The notes under the pieces: model-generated
Databases searched by the model: none
The model's input: the letters and a program-made list of their open reading frames with translations, nothing else
What the model was told of the DNA's origin: nothing
Origin: Candidatus Brocadia pituitae
GTDB lineage: Bacteria; Planctomycetota; Brocadiia; Brocadiales; Brocadiaceae
Assembly (NCBI GenBank): GCA_017347445.1
Contig: AP021856.1
Location: 1,062,613 to 1,126,612, forward strand
Length of the DNA stretch: 64,000 bases
Direction of reading: 5' to 3'
Shown: in pieces, positions 17,107 to 25,290 of the stretch
Position numbering within the stretch: the first letter of the stretch is position 1
How the letters are laid out: the number at the start of each line of letters is the position of its first letter
Made by a program: the position numbers and the translations under genes

Positions 17107-18108
17107 TTACGCTGCCACATGCTTTTGAATACAACCATAATGAGAAACAATCAGATCGATAAACTCTTCGGGTCTCTTGCAGGTTACAAGACGCGGGCGC
17201 AATTCTGATGCATTGGGCATACCCATGATATATTTTGTCGCATGTTTCCGGAAAAGGACGATGCCGATATCATGGCCGTAGTATTCCAGCATGAGCGATA
17301 AGTGTCTGCGAATGAGTTCTATCTTGTCGGTCACGGCAACCTGTTCCCTGTCTTTGTACTGGAATATCCAGGGATGGCCTATGGCTGCACGCCCAATCAT
17401 GATTCCATCGCAACCCGTATCCCTCTTGATGCGCGCAATATCAGCCACACATCTCACATCGCCATTCCCAATGACAGGAATTTTCACAGCCTGCTTGACT
17501 TCGGCAATAGCATTCCAGTCAGCCTTGCCATAGAAGAACTGCGCTCTAGTTCTTCCGTGGACAGCAATAAGAGATGCACCGTTATCCTCAAGAATTCTGG
17601 CCACCTCCGGATAATTTCGCGACTTCTCATCCCACCCCAGCCGAATCTTACCCGTTACCGGAACCCGTAAGGCTTTGGTAAGTTTATGAAAAATGCGGCC
17701 GATTTTGGATGGATCTTTCAGAAGCCCTGCGCCTGCCCCTTTGCCTGCGATATCCGATACAGAACAACCCATATTGACATCGATGATGTCCGGCCCCAAG
17801 GGTTCTATCATACGGCAGGCCTCAACAATTTTGTCTTCATCATTGCCGAGGATCTGGAAGATAACGGGTCTTTCTCCTTGCCTGAATTCAAGGAGTTTGC
17901 AGGTTTTCTTGTTCTTCCAGAGTACCCCATCCATCGAAATCACCTCGGTGTAACTCATTGCCATGCCAAGCTCCCTGCAGATAAGCCGAAATGGAATATC
18001 CGAAAACCCGGCCATGGGAGAGAGGATTAATTCCCCGTATATAGGAATATTTCGTACAAAAAAAAGAGGATGCCCCGTATTCATAGTATATTTGTGATTG
18101 AAAGGCAC
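17107..18108 (-). CDS. tRNA-dihydrouridine synthase (DusB-like)
   Basis: 333 residues. The FMN-barrel start LSPMAGFSDIPFR (about 30-42), the catalytic cysteine in VNMGCSVSDIAGKGAGAGLL, the VTGKIRLGW strand and the phosphate-binding GNGDV and MIGRAAIGHPWIF motifs mark the Dus family. The sequence after the cysteine differs from the usual GCPVxKV, so subgroup assignment is tentative. It reduces specific uridines in tRNA. The start may be the GTG at 18108 or the ATG eight codons later; neither has a strong ribosome site. Confidence 0.9.
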   Translation of the reverse strand: MPFNHKYTMNTGHPLFFVRNIPIYGELILSPMAGFSDIPFRLICRELGMAMSYTEVISMDGVLWKNKKTCKLLEFRQGERPVIFQILGNDEDKIVEACRMIEPLGPDIIDVNMGCSVSDIAGKGAGAGLLKDPSKIGRIFHKLTKALRVPVTGKIRLGWDEKSRNYPEVARILEDNGASLIAVHGRTRAQFFYGKADWNAIAEVKQAVKIPVIGNGDVRCVADIARIKRDTGCDGIMIGRAAIGHPWIFQYKDREQVAVTDKIELIRRHLSLMLEYYGHDIGIVLFRKHATKYIMGMPNASELRPRLVTCKRPEEFIDLIVSHYGCIQKHVAA

Positions 18109-18267
18109 TCTATTTCAAACGGCTAAATAATTATAATATACAATAGAAGCTTATTATTATACCATAGATACGATAAATATCATTTGTTTTTTTCCTTATG
18201 ATACGGTATTTTAATAGTGTTTTGTCTCTCTCTGATATCCAGGCTCTGACGGTGAATATTTTTTCAT

Positions 18268-19002
18268 ATGCTTACCCAAACTGATTTATTAACAAAAAAA
18301 GGTGTATATATTCAGCAAATGTTTGGCTCGATTGCAAAGGTATATGACCTTTTAAATACCATTTTAAGTTTTAACTTTGACAAGAGCTGGCGCAAGTTTG
18401 CCGTAAAGATGAGCAACGTCACGCCGGATGCAAAAGTGCTTGATGTCTGTACTGGTACGGGTGATCTGGCAATTGCTTACTCTAAGGTTCTCAGTGGAAC
18501 CGGAAGGGTCATTGGAAGTGACTTTTGTCATGAGATGGTACGGCTGGCAGATCTCAAGCTGAAAAAAAGGAATCTTTCTGACAAAATAAAGGTCATCGAT
18601 GCCGACACCTTGCATTTGCCATTTCAGGATAATTACTTCCAAGTTTCCGCCGTGGCTTTTGGGATCAGGAATGTGTCTGATCTGAGAGCTGGCATTACAG
18701 AAATGATGCGGATAACCACCCCGGGCGGACGTGTGGTAATCTTAGAATTCTCACAACCCACAAATCCTCTCTTTAAGGCGATCTATTATTTTTATTTCAA
18801 AAAGATACTCCCTTTCATTGGAAAACTCATCTCTCGCAGTAAGTACCATGCCTACTCCTATCTTCCGTCCTCTGTACTAAACTTTCCTGACCGGTATAGA
18901 CTGCGTGCGCAGATGGAATCCTGTGGCCTTAAAGAGGTGAAGATCTATTCGAGAACGTTGGGCATCATTACTGTGCATGTTGGCACAAAGCCTGGTAATT
19001 AA
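18268..19002 (+). CDS. ubiE: Demethylmenaquinone/ubiquinone methyltransferase
   Basis: 244 residues. The family signatures YDLLNTILSFNFDKSWRK (about 24-41), VLDVCTGTGDLA for SAM binding and the C-terminal PSSVLNFPDRYRLRAQMES are all clear. It performs the last C-methylation of quinone synthesis; in an anaerobic planctomycete the product would be menaquinone (MenG). Standalone gene, 200 bases before tRNA-Gln. Confidence 0.93.
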   Translation: MLTQTDLLTKKGVYIQQMFGSIAKVYDLLNTILSFNFDKSWRKFAVKMSNVTPDAKVLDVCTGTGDLAIAYSKVLSGTGRVIGSDFCHEMVRLADLKLKKRNLSDKIKVIDADTLHLPFQDNYFQVSAVAFGIRNVSDLRAGITEMMRITTPGGRVVILEFSQPTNPLFKAIYYFYFKKILPFIGKLISRSKYHAYSYLPSSVLNFPDRYRLRAQMESCGLKEVKIYSRTLGIITVHVGTKPGN

Positions 19003-19202
19003 ATAACATCAATAGACTTGACTAGCCTGAGAATATTTTGTATTATGTTGTAGCTAAATTTTGGACGCTGATATGCGCAGATTCTAAGGATTGCTGTGAA
19101 AATCTGTGTCCTGAATAAATTATTAAAAATTCCTCTTTTTCATATCAAATTTCAACACCAAATAAATGGCGCTGAAGTCTGACCGTGCGTCATTCAAAAC
19201 AC

Positions 19203-19276
19203 TGGGGAATAGTGTAACGGTAGCACAAATGACTCTGGATCATTTAGTCTAGGTTCGAATCCTAGTTCCCCAGCCA
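19203..19276 (+). tRNA. tRNA-Gln (CUG)
   Basis: Acceptor TGGGGAA (19203-19209) pairs with TTCCCCA (19266-19272). Anticodon stem AATGA/TCATT encloses CTCTGGA, giving anticodon CTG; CCA is encoded at 19274-19276. Its 3' two thirds is repeated at 21653-21699, marking it as the integration site of the following island. Confidence 0.96.
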
Positions 19277-19278
19277 AT
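19232..19278 (+). repeat. Left attachment repeat (within tRNA-Gln)
   Basis: 47 bases from ACTCTGGATC through CAGCCAAT, covering the anticodon loop to one base past the first A after CCA. It matches 21653-21699 except for one G/A difference in the T stem. Confidence 0.88.
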
Positions 19279-19363
19279 TAAAATCAACAATTTATGGCTC
19301 ATTTTCAAAAAATAATTTTAAAAATTGTTATTCATATATTATCAATACACCGCCAAACCATGA

Positions 19364-20556
19364 ACTTATACAAGATATAACCTATTATTATGGAAAACAA
19401 TTAAAGAGACAGAGAAAATTCAAAATTTAAGTAACGCTGAAATAAAACTAGAGTTAATAGAATACTTTGATAAACATATTCGAGATATTCGCAATTTAGA
19501 AGATAACCTAAAAAGAGATTTTAATCATAAAGTAGAAAAATATAAGAATGAGCTAGATAAGACTATAAAGTGGTATATAACTATATTTGGGAGTATTGTA
19601 ATATTCATTGGTATTGCTGGTTTTGTTGGATTATTAACTTGGAGTAAATCACAAATAGATCTTTTAGAGATCAAACAAAAACTAATTTACAGAGCGATAT
19701 TTCCACATTTAAGGCTCAGATAAAAGAGAGCTTAAATAAAGAGGTAGACTCGATTCGAGGAACAATATTGTCACGCTTAGATCAGGAATTTAAAACAGGA
19801 AATATAACGGGACTTATTGAAGATAAAGCGAAAGAATATACAGCAAAAAAGTCGAAAAAATATATTTCTAATAAATTTAAAGGAGCAATGATTTCTTTTC
19901 GTAAAAGAATGAATGATTCTATTCTTTCGGTAGCTAATGCAGTAAAAGCTTATAATACCTTATTAATCAATGAAAAAATAACTCCCAAAATTGAGGAATC
20001 TGATAATAAACTAAAAGCTATTGACAAACAACTTAACGAAGCTTTAAAGAGAAATGAAGAATTTTCTAATTTTATGCTAACTTGGTTTAAAGCCCAAAGT
20101 GACGATTCTGAGGCTTATGAGCAATTAGCGCGTTGAGGTTATAACGAAGAGTACAAATCTTATCCTTTTCGCGAGATTGCCGTAAATACTTATGATTCAA
20201 TTCGCCGTACTTACATAGAACGAGTAATGCCTACTTTGCGCACCATTATGTGGCATGAGGGAGTAGATCCGAAAACGTTCACTTATGACGATTTTAAATA
20301 TTATTTTAAGAATATGCCACTATCATTTCATGCAGATTTAGTTCGTCTAATTTGGGAAAATAAAGATCTTTCCAAAAAAGAAAAGATGGAATTATTAGTA
20401 GATGTTATAAGTACAAATCTTAGTAATAGCCTGAATGCAAAATACTTTGCAGGAAATTATTTGGCAGATGAAATGAAGATCTCTTGGCAGCCTTTTAATT
20501 ATACACCCATTCAAAAAGAATGGGGGGAAACAAAAGATAAGATTCCCGCAAAATAA
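19364..20556 (+). pseudogene. Disrupted membrane coiled-coil protein gene
   Basis: Reading frames joined end to end encode a plausible protein: a charged coiled-coil region, one membrane span (WYITIFGSIVIFIGIAGFVG near 19570-19640), another coiled coil (19700-20130) and a C-terminal globular part (20140-20556). The frame shifts by one base near 19670-19690 in an A-rich stretch, and a TGA at 20134-20136 interrupts the same frame that continues for 140 more codons. No start codon is in frame at the left end; the ATG at 19391 stops after four codons. At least two lesions plus the missing start argue for a dead gene. No family recognised. Confidence 0.7.
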
Positions 20557-20630
20557 AAAAATCCATGTTTTTATGAACGAGACAGAAAAAGCAAAATAAA
20601 TAAGAAAGTGCGATTGACTTAACTATGAAT

Positions 20631-20921
20631 TTATTTTGATACAAATCTTTCCAGTGAAATCAGGACATCTGAGGCATCAAGGTTTCCTTTTATACCGGCA
20701 TCCAAAAAGAGATTCATGGTCTCAATCTGACTCAATTTAAGTAATCTGGATGCCTCCCTTAATGTCACTTTGCCTTGTTTATAAAGATTTCCAATGTAGG
20801 TTTCAAAACCTATCCTCATAAGCTTTCTCATCGCGGTTGATTCTTCAATCTTCTCCTCCTTCTCAACCAGTTCAATGGCAGCCATCATATCTTTAGGTAT
20901 CCTTATAGATTTTGTTTTCAT
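20631..20921 (-). CDS. UPF0175-like antitoxin
   Basis: 96 residues from the ATG at 20921, which overlaps the toxin stop codon (TAATG) and has GGGG just upstream. The N-terminus MKTKSIRIPKDMMAAIE resembles a ribbon-helix-helix DNA-binding strand. The segment KVTLREASRLLKLS followed by FLDAGIKG is the helix-turn-helix pattern of UPF0175 proteins. These pair with PIN-domain toxins, as here. It probably represses its own operon through the palindrome at 21394-21419. Confidence 0.78.
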   Translation of the reverse strand: MKTKSIRIPKDMMAAIELVEKEEKIEESTAMRKLMRIGFETYIGNLYKQGKVTLREASRLLKLSQIETMNLFLDAGIKGNLDASDVLISLERFVSK

Positions 20922-21388
20922 TACTTCCCCCAATTTTCTAAAAGAGCCTTAATAACATTATACTCTTCGTCACTTACGAATGATGATAAACAATCCAATT
21001 TCTCTTGAGCCTCTTTTATTGTTAGCCTTTTTTTCTTCAATAACAAAGCAATAAATACTGCCGGAGTTATATAGGGAATGCTTAAAATACGCAGTCTCCT
21101 AATAAACCTTTTATCATCACTGCATATTGCATCGTATCCACCCTGTTGAAAAATTGAAAAAATTGCATCTTCGCCCTTTTTTGAGGGAAAAGGCATAGTA
21201 TTTAATGTTATCAATTTGTTCTCTATGTTTTCACTTATAATTACTGCGTCAAGATGTTCATGAGCATTGTAAGTAATTTCTTCTTTCACAAGTTGCGGTA
21301 TAGCAACAGAAAAGTTCTTGCACACGAGTTCCTTTAATTTCGATTTTGTTAATTTGATAAGACAATCAGCATCCATCAATAATTTCAT
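20921..21388 (-). CDS. PIN-like toxin partner of UPF0175
   Basis: 155 residues. Conserved acidic residues are visible at D6 in MDADCLIKL, in GEDAIFSIF near 92 and in CSDDKRF near 108, in the order expected for a PIN ribonuclease site. The gene is first in the operon and the antitoxin starts inside its stop codon. A perfect 11-bp palindrome lies five bases upstream of its ATG. The target RNA is not predictable. Toxin-first order is common for this pairing. Confidence 0.78.
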   Translation of the reverse strand: MKLLMDADCLIKLTKSKLKELVCKNFSVAIPQLVKEEITYNAHEHLDAVIISENIENKLITLNTMPFPSKKGEDAIFSIFQQGGYDAICSDDKRFIRRLRILSIPYITPAVFIALLLKKKRLTIKEAQEKLDCLSSFVSDEEYNVIKALLENWGK

Positions 21389-21393
21389 GCATT

Positions 21394-21419
21394 ACATTGT
21401 AATAATAATATTACAATGT
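21394..21419 (-). promoter_or_regulatory. Perfect operator palindrome of the PIN toxin operon
   Basis: ACATTGTAATA (21394-21404), a four-base spacer and TATTACAATGT (21409-21419). The 11-bp arms are perfect. It stands five bases from the toxin start and includes TATTAC/TATTAT-like -10 material, so binding there would block transcription or initiation. Confidence 0.7.
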
Positions 21420-21652
21420 GTCAAATTTTAATATGATAAATTTTTTAGTTTGAGATAAAGGACAAAATACCTGTAAGGTGTTAATGAAAAGACTGTGACC
21501 AAAATGTGACCGAATGCAATTGAACCAATCGGAATGGAACGGAATTGCCGGAATTAAACTTGTGTTGTAACTTATTACATGTTAAATTATTACAGTCGTA
21601 ACAGACACAAAGTCACAAGGTTGTGAAAAAGTATAAAAATAGCCCAATTAGA

Positions 21653-21699
21653 ACTCTGGATCATTTAGTCTAGATTCGAATCCTAGTTCCCCAGCCAAT
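21653..21699 (+). repeat. Right attachment repeat (displaced tRNA-Gln 3' end)
   Basis: 47 bases matching the tRNA-Gln 3' part with one mismatch. It has no 5' tRNA half, so it cannot give a tRNA. This is the displaced chromosomal copy left at the far junction of the island. Confidence 0.88.
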
Positions 21700-21861
21700 A
21701 AAATTAAGGGTTTCAGGCATTCGACACATTTCTGTTTTCCCAGACAGTGACCAAATTATGACTGACCTCTAAGAACCGGATGCCACCTTCAAGCTTTCCG
21801 GACAATGATGGGTGTACTTCTGTGCTATGCTAAACATGCATTTAAAGAATGGGGTGTAATG

Positions 21862-21969
21862 ATGGAACTTATCTACTTCATTTTGAGCGTGGTATCATTA
21901 ATCGTGGTTGCCTTTCTCTTCTACGGGAAATATCTGTTTAAGCGGAAAAAGGATAACCAAAAACCATGA
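21862..21969 (+). CDS. Tiny single-span membrane protein
   Basis: 35 residues: one hydrophobic helix (LIYFILSVVSLIVVAFLFYG, residues 3-22) followed by a basic tail KYLFKRKKDNQKP. GGGGTG lies just upstream of the ATG. Its stop overlaps the next start as ATGA (21966-21969), the normal sign of translational coupling. It is likely a small anchor or assembly factor for the thioredoxin-NHL protein that follows, by analogy with other short coupled membrane peptides. It matches no family I can name. Confidence 0.68.
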   Translation: MELIYFILSVVSLIVVAFLFYGKYLFKRKKDNQKP

Positions 21970-23969
21970 AACGGATACACCTTTTTGTAAGACTTTTACC
22001 CCGAATGTCACTCTTTCTTATTTTGGCGCTCTCCCTCTTCTACTCCGGAGAAATACCCGTGGCATCGGCACAGAAAAAAAAGACGCCAGCCGCTGAATTC
22101 ACTGGTGGCACGGTATGGCTCAATGTTTCAAGACCCCTGACTCTTGCCGAATTAAAGGGTAAAGTCGTGCTCCTCGATTTTTGGACCTATTGCTGCATTA
22201 ATTGCATGCACATCATCCCTGACCTTAAAAAACTGGAGGCAAAATATCCAAACGAACTCGTGGTTATCGGCGTGCATTCGGCAAAATTTGAAAATGAACG
22301 GGATGCGGATAACATCAGGCAGGCCATCCTCCGGTATGAGATTGAACATGCCGTGGTAAATGACAGCAATTTCACGATCTGGGACTCTTACGGCGTCAGG
22401 GCGTGGCCTACGCTTGTGTTGATCGATCCGGACGGATACGTCGTAGGGTCGGATACCGGTGAGGGCCATTATGAGATCCTCGACAAACTCATTGGCCAAT
22501 TGATCTCCGAGTATCGGTCAAAAAATCTCATACGGGATACTCCTCTACCCCTCGCGCTGGAAAAATACAAATTAGGAGACAGCCCTCTTTCGTTTCCCGG
22601 TAAGGTGCTGGCCGATGAGAAGTCGAATCGTTTATTTATTGCAGATTCCAATCACAATCGAATTGTGATAACGAATTTGGAAGGCGAGATGCTGAACATT
22701 GCTGGCAATGGTAAAGTGGGCAGAAATGATGGTGCCTATGCAGAAGCTGGTTTCAATCATCCGCAAGGAATGGCGCTCCACGGCGATACCCTGTATGTTG
22801 CAGATACGGAGAACCATCTCATACGGAAACTGGATTTGAAGGCAAAGACCGTACAAACAATCGCAGGAACCGGAAAACAGGCTGAATTTATGGCTTCCGG
22901 CGGTATGGGCATATCATCACCGCTGAATTCCCCCTGGGATCTGGCTTATCTGGAAGGACAACTTTATATCGCCATGGCTGGTGCCCACCAGATTTGGGCG
23001 ATGGATTTGGAAACCACCGTTTTCCAGCCCTTTGCCGGTAGCGGCAGGGAGGGACGCGTTGATGGTTCATTTGACAAGGCGGCTCTGGCCCAGCCCAGCG
23101 GGATTACGATCTCCGGCACAAGACTCTATTTTGCCGATAGTGAGGTAAGCTCTGTCCGTTATGCAGACATCGAGAAGAAGGAAGTAAAGACGGTGGTAGG
23201 AAAAGACCTCTTTGTCTTCGGAGACGTTGATGGTCAGGGAGACGAAGTGCGATTACAGCATCCGCTTGGCGTATTTAATCACAATGGTCTTCTTTATATT
23301 GCAGACACTTACAATCACAAGATTAAGGTACTCAACCCCCTGGACAAGACATGCAGGACGTTTTCCGGCAATGGAAAACCTGGGCATACTGACGGTAAGG
23401 AATCTCAATTCTATGAACCCGGCGGTCTCAGTATTGCGAACAATAAGATGTTTGTAGCCGACACGAACAACCACGCCATCCGTATTGTGGACATGAAGAC
23501 AAGAGAGGTGAGCACCTTGCAAATCAAGGGGCTGAAAACCAGGGTTACAGTCAAGGCACCGTCAGCAGGAATACCGCCATTTGCAAAAGCAGTGGAGCTC
23601 CCCATAAAAACCTTGAAAACCGATGCAGACATACAACTAACAATGAACTTAAATCTTCCCAGGGGATATCATTTGAACCCAAATGTCCCACTGGCATATG
23701 CGATTGAGGCAGGTAAAGGTATTCAGCTAGAGCAGGGTAAGCAGGACGTCAAGCTCGAAAACCCCGTACTCCCAATAAGAGTATCCTTTAAAACAGGCAC
23801 CGATGTACAAAACACTGATTTAAAAGTATCTACGAGCTTTTACTATTGCAGGGAAGATAACATAGGTGCATGTCTCATAGATGCGGTAGTCTGGCACCTG
23901 CCGGTCAAGATTGATAAGGATGCTGGAGATACTGCAGTAACGTTGGACTATGATGTAAAATTACCATAA
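21966..23969 (+). CDS. Exported thioredoxin-like/NHL-repeat protein (NHLRC2 type)
   Basis: 667 residues. A signal/anchor segment at about 13-35 is followed by a thioredoxin-like domain (about 45-180) with WTYCCINC, redox cysteines C77 and C80, exactly the CCINC motif of NHLRC2 proteins. NHL-type beta-propeller repeats span about 200-510 (GNGKVGRNDG, GTGKQ, GSGREGRVDG and similar). The C-terminal 120 residues resemble the DsbD N-terminal domain, with a cysteine pair. It likely acts as a periplasmic or paryphoplasmic disulfide oxidoreductase. Translationally coupled to the 35-residue membrane protein upstream. Confidence 0.88.
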   Translation: MKRIHLFVRLLPRMSLFLILALSLFYSGEIPVASAQKKKTPAAEFTGGTVWLNVSRPLTLAELKGKVVLLDFWTYCCINCMHIIPDLKKLEAKYPNELVVIGVHSAKFENERDADNIRQAILRYEIEHAVVNDSNFTIWDSYGVRAWPTLVLIDPDGYVVGSDTGEGHYEILDKLIGQLISEYRSKNLIRDTPLPLALEKYKLGDSPLSFPGKVLADEKSNRLFIADSNHNRIVITNLEGEMLNIAGNGKVGRNDGAYAEAGFNHPQGMALHGDTLYVADTENHLIRKLDLKAKTVQTIAGTGKQAEFMASGGMGISSPLNSPWDLAYLEGQLYIAMAGAHQIWAMDLETTVFQPFAGSGREGRVDGSFDKAALAQPSGITISGTRLYFADSEVSSVRYADIEKKEVKTVVGKDLFVFGDVDGQGDEVRLQHPLGVFNHNGLLYIADTYNHKIKVLNPLDKTCRTFSGNGKPGHTDGKESQFYEPGGLSIANNKMFVADTNNHAIRIVDMKTREVSTLQIKGLKTRVTVKAPSAGIPPFAKAVELPIKTLKTDADIQLTMNLNLPRGYHLNPNVPLAYAIEAGKGIQLEQGKQDVKLENPVLPIRVSFKTGTDVQNTDLKVSTSFYYCREDNIGACLIDAVVWHLPVKIDKDAGDTAVTLDYDVKLP

Positions 23970-24090
23970 AATATCTGAAGGAATGTCTATTGAAGAACTT
24001 TTAGAGGCCTATCCGCTGCTTACAAAAGAGAATATTCTTACGGTCGATTTTATTTTGCAGATGTTATTGCCGGAGAGGAATTGACTGCGC
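23970..24090 (+). pseudogene. Remnant of a DUF433 antitoxin gene
   Basis: Directly after the NHL gene the sequence translates as ISEGMSIEELLEAYPLLTKENIL and then, after a one-base shift, as YFADVIAGEE. Both parts match the typical DUF433 C-terminus (GxSxEEILexYPxLTxEDI...YAAdvia.Ee). No start is present. It is the tail of an antitoxin gene left at the edge of the following cassette array. Confidence 0.65.
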
Positions 24091-24100
24091 CATAAAATTC

Positions 24101-24277
24101 TTACTTTTCAAGTATTTTTATTATGTGTTTTGCTAAATATTCCTTAATTTCTTTGTGCCTTGGCACAGGTTGTGACACTTTTGTTTTAGGGTTTTGGTAC
24201 CAATCGTGTTTTCCACCATGACGGATTAAAATACACCCCATCTTTTCAATCTGCTTTATTAAATCTCTTCTTTTCAT
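24101..24277 (-). CDS. hicA: HicA-family toxin
   Basis: 58 residues beginning MKRRDLIKQIEKMGCILIRHGGKHDWYQ. The glycine-histidine pair in RHGGKHD is the HicA active-site signature, and VPRHKEIKEYLAKHIIKIL completes the double-stranded-RNA-binding-like fold. HicA cleaves mRNA. Its ATG overlaps the hicB stop as ATGA (24274-24277). It is the last gene of the cassette array and has no attC after it. Confidence 0.9.
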   Translation of the reverse strand: MKRRDLIKQIEKMGCILIRHGGKHDWYQNPKTKVSQPVPRHKEIKEYLAKHIIKILEK

Positions 24278-24465
24278 ACAACTTCAAGTTCAGCAACTTT
24301 ACGCACGCAGGGAATAGTACCGCTCGTTAATTCTTGATAAATATCCTTTAAGTTTTCCTTTAATTCTTCAAGGGATTCACCCTGAGTCTTATAGTCTGGA
24401 TATTCTTCAAGGTACCCTATCCACATATCTCCATCTTGCCAATATACATACTTTTTTCTCACCAT
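24274..24465 (-). CDS. hicB: HicB-family antitoxin
   Basis: 63 residues from the ATG at 24465, chosen because CAGGAG stands eight bases upstream; a start ten codons earlier lacks this. The sequence YVYWQDGDMWIGYLEEYPDYKTQGESLEELKENL is the usual HicB partial RNase-H-like domain. It has no C-terminal DNA-binding domain, so repression may be weak. It precedes and overlaps hicA. Confidence 0.9.
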   Translation of the reverse strand: MVRKKYVYWQDGDMWIGYLEEYPDYKTQGESLEELKENLKDIYQELTSGTIPCVRKVAELEVV

Positions 24466-24540
24466 AGTATTGTCTCCTGTATTTTTACTTTCCATCGAAA
24501 TAGGGGGAATCTCATACCCCCTCTCTGCGACAATGATGCC

Positions 24541-24631
24541 GCTTAACGAGCTGCATCACTAGCGGCGCCAATGAATTTCATGCGTCAGGGCCGCTGGACT
24601 CCTCGCTGTCTGGTGCATGTAATTGTTAGAA
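24541..24631 (-). repeat. Integron attC site (cassette end)
   Basis: On the - strand the site begins TCTAACAATT just after the stop of the preceding gene and ends CGTTAAGC, matching the outer attC core boxes (…AAC and GTTRRRY). Inside lie pairable segments TGCA/TGCA and AGCG/CGCT separated by a long variable loop, about 91 bases in total. The stop codon seven bases before the core is the normal cassette arrangement. The stem is less perfect than in the attC at 26262-26320. Confidence 0.72.
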
Positions 24632-24632
24632 T

Positions 24633-25283
24633 TTAATCGTAAAAATCCAAATCAATTCTTTCAAAAGTACCAAGAGTAGTGAGGTTTAGTTTCGAAATTA
24701 CATCAATAAAACATGATGGACATAGGCCAGAAGAATATGCACTTAGATTTATTCCAGATCTTAAGAAGTGAACCCGGAAGTTGTCATTTAAGATGTCAAT
24801 ATATTGAGATAGACTATTGATTTCCCATGGATAATGATATTTCAAATATTCTTTGCCTCGGCATAGAACACATTTTAATCGTCCAGCTACATGATGGAAT
24901 CCATCATACTTATTCCCTTTAATAAGATTCAATATTTGTTCTTTCTTCTTTTCATCAGCGCGACATTTTGACCTAAACTCGTCTTCCTCATTTAAGAAAA
25001 CCTGAGCTTGCGTTGGGCAGGTTTCGCCATCTAGCTTACACTTCCAGATATCGACTGGAAGTAATATCTTTCCTTCAGGACAATTGACAATAGTATGGTT
25101 ACCCTTCCACCTCGACAAATAGTTGCTAGCCTCATAGGTTAGGAACTGTTCGAATTCTTGTTTGATTTTTGACAACGCCTCTTCCTTTGAATTGGATTCA
25201 ACTTGAATCTTAGCAGATGCACATTTCGCAACCCAATTATCTTTTTCAGTTTTCTGTAGATTGACTAGGAATTTCGATTTCAT
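24633..25283 (-). CDS. Cassette-borne protein of unknown function
   Basis: 216 residues from the ATG at 25283. The frame stays open upstream for 28 codons, but those codons are the intron's domain V and VI, so they are not protein. The protein starts MKSKFLVNLQKTEKDNW, which resembles a HicB-like strand pattern, and later has CVLCRGKEY and CPSC, which could bind metal. The gene is followed directly by an attC, so it is the body of an integron cassette. No family recognised. Confidence 0.62.
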   Translation of the reverse strand: MKSKFLVNLQKTEKDNWVAKCASAKIQVESNSKEEALSKIKQEFEQFLTYEASNYLSRWKGNHTIVNCPEGKILLPVDIWKCKLDGETCPTQAQVFLNEEDEFRSKCRADEKKKEQILNLIKGNKYDGFHHVAGRLKCVLCRGKEYLKYHYPWEINSLSQYIDILNDNFRVHFLRSGINLSAYSSGLCPSCFIDVISKLNLTTLGTFERIDLDFYD

Positions 25284-25290
25284 ATTACCG

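Larger units (their letters stand above)
19232..21699. mobile_element. Small tRNA-Gln-integrated island without intact integrase
   Basis: A 2.4 kb segment bounded by 47-base direct repeats of the 3' part of tRNA-Gln (19232-19278 and 21653-21699, one mismatch). This is the footprint of a tyrosine-recombinase element that rebuilt the tRNA on entry. Inside are a wrecked membrane gene and a PIN/UPF0175 toxin-antitoxin pair, and no intact integrase. The island is more A/T-rich than its flanks. It has either lost its integrase or was mobilised in trans; the toxin-antitoxin pair may explain its retention. Confidence 0.82.

Noticed and set aside
20134-20136. TGA as selenocysteine or recoded codon
   Set aside because: There is no selenocysteine-type context, and the same gene has a separate frameshift and no start, so decay is the simpler reading.
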